Shown: one piece after another, positions 54,621-61,992 of the stretch
Layout: each line of letters starts with the position of its first letter
Numbering within the stretch: the stretch's first letter is position 1
Assembly (NCBI GenBank): GCA_041624435.1
Contig: JBFJVB010000001.1
Location: 1 to 64,000, forward strand
Source of the DNA: Oceanococcus sp041624435
Lineage (GTDB): Bacteria; Pseudomonadota; Gammaproteobacteria; Nevskiales; Oceanococcaceae
Direction of reading: 5' to 3'
Length of the DNA stretch: 64,000 bases
Made by a program: the position numbers and the translations under genes
The notes under the pieces: model-generated
What the model was told of the DNA's origin: nothing
What the model saw: the letters and a program-made list of their open reading frames with translations, nothing else
Database searches by the model: none

Positions 54621-56956
54621 CAACGCTCCACCGGTGGTGGTGCCAGGACCTCGCGCTGCCCTTTGTCATTCTGCGCGCTGACCACCCCGGCCGATTCCAT
54701 GTCTTCGACGATGCGTGCGGCCCGGTTATAGCCAATTTTCAGACGGCGTTGCACCCAGGAAATGGAGGCCTTGCGGGTTTCGGTGACGATCTGCACCGCT
54801 TGATCGTAGAGCGCGTCCGACTCCGCGCCGGCTTCTCCGCCGCCACCGTCCAGCCCACCGCCCGAGGCTTCGCTGCCGCCACTCAGGATGTCTTCGTGAT
54901 AGTCCACCGGCCCGACCTGTTTAAGATAATCCACTGTCTTGTGCACCTCGTGATCATCGACAAAGGCTCCGTGGACGCGACGCGGAACCGGGGAATTGGC
55001 GGAATACAGCATGTCTCCGTGCCCCAGCAAGGCTTCCGCTCCCGGCTGATCCATGATGACCCGCGAATCCATCTTGGAGGCCACCTGAAATGCAATGCGT
55101 GAGGGCACATTGGCCTTGATCAGCCCGGTAATCACGTCCACCGAAGGGCGCTGCGTGGCGATGATCAAATGAATCCCCGACGCCCGCGCCTTCTGTGCCA
55201 GACGCGCGATCAGTTCTTCGACCTTCTTGCCTACGACCATCATCAGATCCGCGAGTTCATCGATGATCACGACGATATAAGGCATTTCTTCGAGCTCCGG
55301 CGCGGCCTGCTGATCATCAAACTCCTCGGCCGGTTTCCACAGCGGATCGGGCAAGGGTGTCCCCGCGTCCCGTGCTTCGATGATTTTCTTGTTCAAGCCG
55401 GCGATATTTCTCACCCCCAGCGCCGCCATCAAGCGGTAGCGGTTATCCATTTCCGCCACGCACCAGCGCAGCGCGTTGGCCGCCTCCTTCATGTCGGTCA
55501 CCACCGGAGCCAGCAAATGCGGAATCCCCTCGTACACGGAGAGTTCAAGCATCTTCGGATCGATCATGATCAGGCGCACTTCCTTGGCCGTCGCCCGAAA
55601 CAGCAGGCTGAGAATCATCGCGTTGACCGCGACCGATTTACCGGACCCGGTGGTCCCGGCCACCAGCAAGTGCGGCATCTTGCCCAGATCTGCGGTCACC
55701 GGCACACCCGCGATGTCCTTGCCCAGAGCCAGGGCCAACGGTGACTTGGCATTCTGATAAGCGGGTGATTCAAACACCGCTCGCAAACTGACCAGCGCTC
55801 GCTGGCGGTTCGGAATTTCGATTCCAATCACCGACTTTCCGGGAATCACCTCCACCACGCGAAGGCTGACGATGGACAGGGCGCGCGCCAGATCCTTGGC
55901 CAGATTGCTGATTCGACTGACCTTGACCCCGGGCGCGGGCTGTACCTCGAAGCGCGTGATCACCGGCCCCGGCGCCACATTGACAACCTGGGCATCAACT
56001 CCGAAATCCGCCAGATGCCCTTCCAGATCACGCGACATCTGCTCCAGAGCCTCATCTGAATACGTCAACACATCCTGCCGGGCCAGATCGAGAATCGACA
56101 CCGGCGGGAGGGGATCGCCGGTGAACGCCACCGCCTCGCCCGTGGTACTCACTTCTGCGATCGGCAGTGGCAATTGCACTTCAGAAACGGCCTCATTGCG
56201 TTTCTTGCGCCCTTTGCGCTTGACCAAACTGGCCACCGGCGAGGCCAGGACCGGCTCGACTCGGCGCGTTGCCTCCGGGTTCGGCGAGTCCGGAACCGGC
56301 GCTTTGCGCCGCGACTTGGCGCGACTGAGATTGCGGGCGCGGCGTCGAGCCAGGCTCTGAGCAAACGCGCGCAACACGCGCAGGCTGAACGCGCCGGTCC
56401 GGTCCATCACCTGTAACCAGGAAAACCGCAAGGCCAGCGGCAGGGCGCCCATGACCACCATGAGCAGGAACAAACTGGCGCCCACCGGACTCAGGAACTG
56501 GATCAGCATCATGGCCACGGATGCACCAAGAATACCGCCACTGCCCTGTGGCGTCAGACTGCTGTGACCCGGGGCGTGGGCGCCACTCAGGGCGCAGCTC
56601 GCCACCACCACGATGAACAGTGCGGCGCCGCGGATGCCAGGATTCTCGGCCACGCGATCAGGATGATTGCGGTACAGCACCAGCCCCAGGCCCAGTACCA
56701 GCCACGGCACCAGAAACGCCATCCAGCCCAGTACGCTGAGCAGCACATCCGCGACCCAGGCACCGATCAGCCCGCCTTTGTTGACGATCTGCAAGTTGGC
56801 GCCGGTGCTGGACCAGCCCGGATCGGCGCGGTCATAACTGACCAGAGCGAGCAACAAGAACACGGCCAGACAACTTGCGGCCAGAAACACGGCTTCGCGA
56901 AGCCCGCGGATAAGCCAGTGCGGCATATCCGGATCAGTCCGAACCTGCGTATTCAC
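54620..56956 (-). CDS. ftsK: DNA translocase FtsK
   Basis: 778 residues, a short-linker FtsK/SpoIIIE. Four or five N-terminal helices (about 25-185) anchor it at the septum. A short basic linker and the motor domain follow, with Walker A VAGTTGSGKSVAVNAM and Walker B PYIVVIIDELADLMM. The C-terminal winged-helix gamma domain (ASISWVQRRLKIGYNRAARIVEDME) reads KOPS sites. The start is probably GTG at 56956; an ATG 10 codons on is possible. It drives chromosome dimer resolution at division. Confidence 0.97.
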   Translation of the reverse strand: MNTQVRTDPDMPHWLIRGLREAVFLAASCLAVFLLLALVSYDRADPGWSSTGANLQIVNKGGLIGAWVADVLLSVLGWMAFLVPWLVLGLGLVLYRNHPDRVAENPGIRGAALFIVVVASCALSGAHAPGHSSLTPQGSGGILGASVAMMLIQFLSPVGASLFLLMVVMGALPLALRFSWLQVMDRTGAFSLRVLRAFAQSLARRRARNLSRAKSRRKAPVPDSPNPEATRRVEPVLASPVASLVKRKGRKKRNEAVSEVQLPLPIAEVSTTGEAVAFTGDPLPPVSILDLARQDVLTYSDEALEQMSRDLEGHLADFGVDAQVVNVAPGPVITRFEVQPAPGVKVSRISNLAKDLARALSIVSLRVVEVIPGKSVIGIEIPNRQRALVSLRAVFESPAYQNAKSPLALALGKDIAGVPVTADLGKMPHLLVAGTTGSGKSVAVNAMILSLLFRATAKEVRLIMIDPKMLELSVYEGIPHLLAPVVTDMKEAANALRWCVAEMDNRYRLMAALGVRNIAGLNKKIIEARDAGTPLPDPLWKPAEEFDDQQAAPELEEMPYIVVIIDELADLMMVVGKKVEELIARLAQKARASGIHLIIATQRPSVDVITGLIKANVPSRIAFQVASKMDSRVIMDQPGAEALLGHGDMLYSANSPVPRRVHGAFVDDHEVHKTVDYLKQVGPVDYHEDILSGGSEASGGGLDGGGGEAGAESDALYDQAVQIVTETRKASISWVQRRLKIGYNRAARIVEDMESAGVVSAQNDKGQREVLAPPPVER

Positions 56957-56999
56957 AACCCATACCCCAATATCTTGTGCTTATCCGGCATAAAAAACG

Positions 57000-57030
57000 C
57001 TTTTCACCACTATATAGGGGAGTATACTCT
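57000..57030. promoter_or_regulatory. Candidate promoter/operator between ftsK and the orphan gene
   Basis: A TATACT -10-like hexamer (57023-57028) on the plus strand lies within a perfect palindrome GAGTATACTC (57020-57029), next to TATATAGGGG. The -35 is poor. The palindrome could be a regulator site for either flanking gene. Confidence 0.35.
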
Positions 57031-57159
57031 GTCCCATCGGTGCTTCAGGCGATTCTTGGGGCAGCGCGACTTGATTCTTCACGTCTCGACCACATCTTCA
57101 GGTTTAGGATCAGTTTGGGCTCAGTGAATCAACGCTCAGACTGAGCGAAGGAGCACGAC

Positions 57160-57489
57160 ATGACTCAAGTTAGACATTTTCTACTCAGCGCTGACGGCGC
57201 CATCGAGCAAATCTCCCCCGAACGGGCAGCGGCCGTTGCGGCTGGCGTCAGCACGCTCCCTGAATTCGCTGCCCAGCGTGCCCATTATCTGCAAGTTATC
57301 GTTGACGAGCCAGCCGAGGACGACAGCATCCAGGTCCGCACCGCAGGCGCCCTGGTCGTATTCGACGCCGAGGGCAGAATCAATGCCGAGGATATCGACA
57401 CCACGGATGCCATCGGGCGCTTCGAACATGACACCTGCGTCCAGCTGGCGCTGCACGGGGTCGTCAAGTCAGACATCGTTCTGCATTAA
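57160..57489 (+). CDS. Uncharacterised small protein between ftsK and aat
   Basis: 109 residues, acidic, no signal peptide or membrane helix, no family recognised. A strong AAGGAG lies 8 nt before the ATG, and the base composition matches its neighbours, so it is likely a real gene. It opens MTQVRHFLLSADGAIEQISP and appears to be an alpha/beta protein with a middle GALVVFDAEGRINAEDI. Thioredoxin reductase (trxB) often sits at this position in related genomes, but this is not TrxB. The aat start lies 57 bp downstream. Confidence 0.7.
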   Translation: MTQVRHFLLSADGAIEQISPERAAAVAAGVSTLPEFAAQRAHYLQVIVDEPAEDDSIQVRTAGALVVFDAEGRINAEDIDTTDAIGRFEHDTCVQLALHGVVKSDIVLH

Positions 57490-57546
57490 GCCCGTGAGCA
57501 GCGCGTCTGTTTGCTGGCCTACCCGCGCGCTGCGCTGAGATTCGGC

Positions 57547-58302
57547 ATGACCGCGCATAGCCCATTGCGCTTGCACTGGCTGGACCCGCGTAATCCGCGC
57601 GAAAGCTTCCCCGATGTGGACCAGGCCCTGCGTGACCCCAATGGTCTGCTCGCCATTGGCGGCGACCTGAGCGTGGCACGGCTGCTGCAGGCTTATCGCA
57701 AGGGTATTTTCCCCTGGTTCAATCCCGACGAACCGATCCTGTGGTGGTCCCCCGACCCCCGCGCCGTATTCTATCCAGATGCCGTGCGGGTGCATCGCAG
57801 CTTGCGCCAGTCGCTCCGCCGCGCAGATTATGCGGTCACCCTGGATCGCGCCTTTCCCCAGGTCATCGATGCCTGCGGTCAGGGGCGGCATGGCGGCACC
57901 TGGCTCGGCGGCGCGATGCAGCACGCCTATCTGGAACTGTTTCGCCGTGGCTATGCGCATTCTGTTGAAGTGTGGCGCGAAGGCGCCCTGATTGGCGGCC
58001 TGTACGGTGTGTCGCTGGGCCGGGTATTCTTCGGCGAATCCATGTTCAGCCGGGCCAGCGATGCTTCGAAAATCGCTCTGGTGTGGTTGAGCCGGCAACT
58101 TGAGGCCTGGGGATTCGAACTGATCGACTGCCAGATCGGCTCACCTCACCTCGACCGACTCGGCGCCCAGTATCTGCCCCGCCAGGAATTCAAATCGCTG
58201 CTGAACAGCGCCATTGACGGTCCGCTGGAAACCAGCGGCAGCTGGCACTTTGACATTCCCTTGCCACCTTCCGCTCAGCATGGGCCCGGCCCACATGATT
58301 GA
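57547..58302 (+). CDS. aat: Leucyl/phenylalanyl-tRNA--protein transferase
   Basis: 251 residues. It adds Leu or Phe to proteins with N-terminal Lys or Arg, making them ClpS-ClpAP substrates. Family signatures are YRKGIFPWFNPDEPILWWSPDPRAV and GESMFSRASDASKIAL (cited in parts). The ATG at 57547 suits the family N-terminus; a longer frame from 57511 is open. The matching adaptor ClpS and unfoldase ClpA are encoded within 4 kb. Confidence 0.95.
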   Translation: MTAHSPLRLHWLDPRNPRESFPDVDQALRDPNGLLAIGGDLSVARLLQAYRKGIFPWFNPDEPILWWSPDPRAVFYPDAVRVHRSLRQSLRRADYAVTLDRAFPQVIDACGQGRHGGTWLGGAMQHAYLELFRRGYAHSVEVWREGALIGGLYGVSLGRVFFGESMFSRASDASKIALVWLSRQLEAWGFELIDCQIGSPHLDRLGAQYLPRQEFKSLLNSAIDGPLETSGSWHFDIPLPPSAQHGPGPHD

Positions 58303-58323
58303 GCTGAGCTGCGACCCTTCCCC

Positions 58324-59031
58324 ATGAGCAAGTTGGAACTTTACCTGAGCGCCCCAAGCCCCTGTGCCTACCGGCCCCAGGAACTGGCGCAGTCTGCGTT
58401 CGTCGATCCCGCGCTGAAACTCAACGCGGCGCAGCGCGAGGCCCTATGCACCATGGGCTTTCGACGCAGCGGACCGACCCACTACCGCCCCGCCTGTGTG
58501 CAGTGCCAGGCCTGCGAATCCACCCGCATCGCGGTCAATGCGTTCACGCCCAACCGCAGCCAGCGACGCTGCTGGCGGGACAATCAGGACCTGATCGCGA
58601 GCTGGGCGGCGCCGGTGGGCACCCAGGAGCGCTATGCGCTATATCAGAAGTATCTGCGCGCCCGACACAACGACGGTGACATGGACCCGGATGATTTCCC
58701 TGGTTTCGAGCGGTTTCTTTGCAGCAACGAGGACAGTGCGACCCAGCATCTGCTGATCCGTGATCCCAGCGGCCATTTGCTGGCTGTCTGCGTGGCTGAC
58801 CGACTGCACAGTGGATGGTCCGCGGTCTATACCTTTTTCGATCCCCGCTGGGATAAACGCTCGCTGGGCCGCTATGCCATCCTGCGGCTGATCGAGGCCT
58901 GCCGGGCCGCGCGCCTGCCTTGGCTTTATCTCGGTTACTACATCGCCGATTGCAAAAAAATGAGCTACAAAAGCGAATATATGCCGCATCAACGTTTCAT
59001 CCAGGGGAACTGGATCACCATTAACAATTGA
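58324..59031 (+). CDS. bpt: Aspartate/glutamate leucyltransferase (Bpt)
   Basis: 235 residues, the bacterial relative of arginyltransferase Ate1. It conjugates Leu to N-terminal Asp or Glu. The N-terminal Cys-rich zinc-like motif (CVQCQACESTRIAV) and C-terminal SLGRYAILRLIE and YKSEYMPHQR are typical. It lies 21 bp downstream of aat, so both N-end-rule transferases are co-transcribed. Confidence 0.95.
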   Translation: MSKLELYLSAPSPCAYRPQELAQSAFVDPALKLNAAQREALCTMGFRRSGPTHYRPACVQCQACESTRIAVNAFTPNRSQRRCWRDNQDLIASWAAPVGTQERYALYQKYLRARHNDGDMDPDDFPGFERFLCSNEDSATQHLLIRDPSGHLLAVCVADRLHSGWSAVYTFFDPRWDKRSLGRYAILRLIEACRAARLPWLYLGYYIADCKKMSYKSEYMPHQRFIQGNWITINN

Positions 59032-59083
59032 TGCGCAGAGAAAAACCCCGGATAATGCTGGGTTTTCCCCACTACGTGCATTC

Positions 59084-59302
59084 ATGCCCAAAGAAGATCT
59101 CATCGAAATGGAAGGCAAGGTCGTTGAAACCCTGCCCAACACCACATTTCGAGTCCAGCTGGAAAACGGCCACACGGTGACCGCTCATATTTCAGGCCGC
59201 ATGCGCAAGCACTACATCCGCATCCTGACCGGTGATACCGTGACCGTGCAGCTCACGCCCTATGATCTGTCCAAAGGTCGAATCACCTATCGCGGCAAAT
59301 AG
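59084..59302 (+). CDS. infA: Translation initiation factor IF-1
   Basis: 72 residues, an S1-type OB fold, nearly identical to the family consensus (ETLPNTTFRVQLENGHTVTAHISG, RILTGDTVTVQLTPYDLSKG; cited in parts). It binds the 30S A site. A stem AAAACCC...GGGTTTT about 20-40 bp upstream may end the bpt transcript, and GATAAT within it could be a -10. Confidence 0.98.
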   Translation: MPKEDLIEMEGKVVETLPNTTFRVQLENGHTVTAHISGRMRKHYIRILTGDTVTVQLTPYDLSKGRITYRGK

Positions 59303-59309
59303 CCAAGGC

Positions 59310-59326
59310 GCGCGATCTAATCGCGC
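59310..59326. repeat. Short inverted repeat between convergent infA and clpA
   Basis: GCGCGAT-CTA-ATCGCGC forms a 7-bp stem with a 3-nt loop in the 51-bp gap. It has no T-run on either side, so it may be a transcript-end stem rather than a full intrinsic terminator. Confidence 0.45.
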
Positions 59327-59353
59327 GGGCCGTCGCGAAACTTCAACGATCTG

Positions 59354-61612
59354 CTAGCTGAGCGCTGCCTCGATTGACTCTTCGATGTCCAGTTGCAGTC
59401 CGTCCGCATCCGCACTGACCCGAATCCGCCCGCCTTTGGCCAACTGGCCAAACAGCAATTCTTCCGCCAGGGGACGCTTGATCTGTTCCTGAATGAGCCG
59501 AGCCATGGGACGTGCACCCATTGACTCGTCATAGCCATGTTCGGCCAGCCAGGCCCGGGCTTTCTCATCAAATTCGATCAGCACATGCTTGGCTTCAAGC
59601 TGTACTTCTACTTCCACCAGGAACTTATCGACCACGTGCCGGACCACCGCGGGTGCGAGCGGTTCGAAGTTGATGATGGCATCCAGGCGGTTACGGAATT
59701 CGGGCGTGAACTGTCGCCGGATGGCTTCCACGCCATCGGTGTGGTGATCCTGCGAGGAAAAGCCGATGGAACGGCGCGCCATGTCCGTCGCTCCGGCATT
59801 GGTGGTCATGACCAGAATGACATTGCGAAAATCTGCTTTGCGCCCATTGTTGTCGGTCAGGGTGCCGTGGTCCATCACCTGCAACAGCAGATTGAACACT
59901 TCCGGATGCGCTTTTTCGATCTCGTCCAGCAACACCACCGCATGAGGCTGCTTGATGACCGCCTCGGTCAGCAATCCACCCTGATCGAAACCGACATATC
60001 CCGGCGGTGCACCGATCAGGCGCGAGACCGTATGCCGCTCCATGTATTCGGACATATCGAAGCGGATCAGTTCGATGCCCAGGTGGCGGGCCAGCTGTCG
60101 GGTCACTTCGGTCTTGCCCACACCCGTAGGTCCGGCGAACAGGAAACTGCCGATCGGCCGCTCCGGCGCGCCCAGCCCGGAACGCGACATCTTGATCGCA
60201 CTGCACAGACTTTCCACCGCCGCATCCTGGCCGAATATCGCCAGCTTGAGATCGCGATCCAGGGTTCGCAACACATCCCGATCCGAAGCACTGACGCTTT
60301 TCGCAGGAATTCTGGCGATTCGCGCCACGACGGACTCGATGTCCTTGACCTGGACGGTCTTGCGCCGTTTCGCCGCCGGCAGGAGCTGCACCCGCGCCCC
60401 GGCCTCGTCGATGACATCGATTGCCTTGTCCGGCAACTGCCGATCATTAATATGCCGCGCGGACAGTTCAGCTGCCGCCGTCAGGGCGCCCTGGGTGTAA
60501 CGCACGGCGTGATGGTCCTCGAAGCGCGACTTCAAACCCTGCAGGATCTGGATCGTTTCGGCCACGCTGGGCTCGGGCACGTCGATCTTCTGAAACCGGC
60601 GCGCCAGGGCATGATCTTTTTCGAAGATGCCGCGAAATTCAGTGTAGGTGGTCGAGCCAATGCATTTCAGTTCGCCGCTGGCCAATACCGGCTTGAGCAA
60701 ATTGGAGGCATCCATCACCCCACCGGAAGCGGCGCCGGCACCGATCATGGTATGGATTTCGTCAATGAACATGATCGCCCCGGGGTCCTTCTGCAATTCG
60801 CTCAGGACGCCCTTGAGGCGCTTTTCAAAATCGCCGCGGTATTTTGTCCCGGCCACAAGCCCGCCCATATCCAGGGCGTAAATGGTTGATTGGGCGAGAA
60901 TCTCGGGCACCTGACCCTCAACGATCTGATACGCCAGCCCCTCGGCGATGGCCGTCTTGCCGACGCCAGCCTCCCCGACCAGCAACGGGTTGTTCTTCCG
61001 CCGCCGACACAGGGTTTGAATCACGCGTTCAATTTCAAGTTCCCGGCCAATCAGCGGATCGATTCGGCCGGACCGCGCCTTGCTATTGAGGTCGACGGTG
61101 TATTGCGCCAGGGCGGATTCCTTCTCTCCGCCCGGGGCGCCGGACTCCGCCGCGTTCTCGGACTCCAGTGGCTCCTCACCCTTGGCGATCCCGTGAGAGA
61201 TGTAATTCACCACATCCAGGCGACTGATGCCCTGTTCTGCCAGCAGGTACACGGCATGTGCATCGCGCTCGGCAAAAATGGCCACCAGCACATTCAGCGG
61301 GGTGACTTCCTTCTTGCCGGAGGACTGCACGTGATACACCGCGCGCTGCAAGACCCGTTGGAAGCCCAGGGTGGGCTGGACCTCATAGGCTTCCGTGCTG
61401 TCCTCGACCCGCTGCACATTGGTCCGGATGAAGTCGCGCAGACCCCGCTCCAAAGGTTCCAGATGGGCGCCGACCGCACGTAATACCTCGGCCAGTTGCG
61501 CATCGTCGAGCAAAGCGAGCAGCAGATGCTCAACCGTCAGCAAGTCATGCGCCTCCAGCTTGGCCGACTTGAAAGCCGCATCCAGCGCCGCTTGTAGATC
61601 CTGACTCAGCAT
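59354..61612 (-). CDS. clpA: ATP-dependent Clp protease ATP-binding subunit ClpA
   Basis: 752 residues. The N-domain (1-145) receives ClpS. The D1 AAA+ module has GEAGVGKTAIAEGLA and the D2 module GPTGVGKTEVTRQLA. The ClpP-docking loop lies in D2. It unfolds substrates, including N-end-rule proteins, for ClpP. The ATG at 61612 overlaps the clpS stop as TGATG. Confidence 0.97.
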   Translation of the reverse strand: MLSQDLQAALDAAFKSAKLEAHDLLTVEHLLLALLDDAQLAEVLRAVGAHLEPLERGLRDFIRTNVQRVEDSTEAYEVQPTLGFQRVLQRAVYHVQSSGKKEVTPLNVLVAIFAERDAHAVYLLAEQGISRLDVVNYISHGIAKGEEPLESENAAESGAPGGEKESALAQYTVDLNSKARSGRIDPLIGRELEIERVIQTLCRRRKNNPLLVGEAGVGKTAIAEGLAYQIVEGQVPEILAQSTIYALDMGGLVAGTKYRGDFEKRLKGVLSELQKDPGAIMFIDEIHTMIGAGAASGGVMDASNLLKPVLASGELKCIGSTTYTEFRGIFEKDHALARRFQKIDVPEPSVAETIQILQGLKSRFEDHHAVRYTQGALTAAAELSARHINDRQLPDKAIDVIDEAGARVQLLPAAKRRKTVQVKDIESVVARIARIPAKSVSASDRDVLRTLDRDLKLAIFGQDAAVESLCSAIKMSRSGLGAPERPIGSFLFAGPTGVGKTEVTRQLARHLGIELIRFDMSEYMERHTVSRLIGAPPGYVGFDQGGLLTEAVIKQPHAVVLLDEIEKAHPEVFNLLLQVMDHGTLTDNNGRKADFRNVILVMTTNAGATDMARRSIGFSSQDHHTDGVEAIRRQFTPEFRNRLDAIINFEPLAPAVVRHVVDKFLVEVEVQLEAKHVLIEFDEKARAWLAEHGYDESMGARPMARLIQEQIKRPLAEELLFGQLAKGGRIRVSADADGLQLDIEESIEAALS

Positions 61613-61929
61613 CACGCTTTCTCCATCGTGCACATCAAAGGATGTTCGTTTTCACGCGAGTAACGATTCACCTGCGCGACCTTGGTTTCCGCAATCTCGG
61701 CGGCGTAGGTTCCCGCGATTCCGGAACCTTGAGTATGCACCTCAATCATGATTCTTACCGCCTCTTCATATTGCAGCTGGAAAAACTTCTGCAGGATATG
61801 GACCACGAAATCCATTGGCGTGTAGTCGTCATTGAGCAACACGACTTTGTAAAGCGGAGGACGCTGCAGTTTGGGCTTGGCTTCCTCAACCGTCGTATTG
61901 CCATGATGTTCAGTTACATGTTGTGCCAT
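61612..61929 (-). CDS. clpS: ATP-dependent Clp protease adaptor ClpS
   Basis: 105 residues. It has the N-degron-binding pocket residues in YKVVLLNDDYTPMDFVVHIL and the KxxA/HxxG-type segment EVHTQGSGIAG. It hands N-terminal Leu/Phe/Trp/Tyr substrates to ClpA. The ATG at 61929 matches the family; 27 nt of open frame upstream are not conserved. Confidence 0.96.
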   Translation of the reverse strand: MAQHVTEHHGNTTVEEAKPKLQRPPLYKVVLLNDDYTPMDFVVHILQKFFQLQYEEAVRIMIEVHTQGSGIAGTYAAEIAETKVAQVNRYSRENEHPLMCTMEKA

Positions 61930-61992
61930 GCCTACATTGTATGTCGAAATTCCCACCCTTTGACCGGCGCCGGCAAGCTCGGTTCATCGTGG

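Noticed and set aside
57011..57030. TATATAGGGGAGTATACT as an FrmR/RcnR-type operator
   Set aside because: The G tract is short and the flanking gene is no metal or formaldehyde regulator. Kept only as a generic palindrome.
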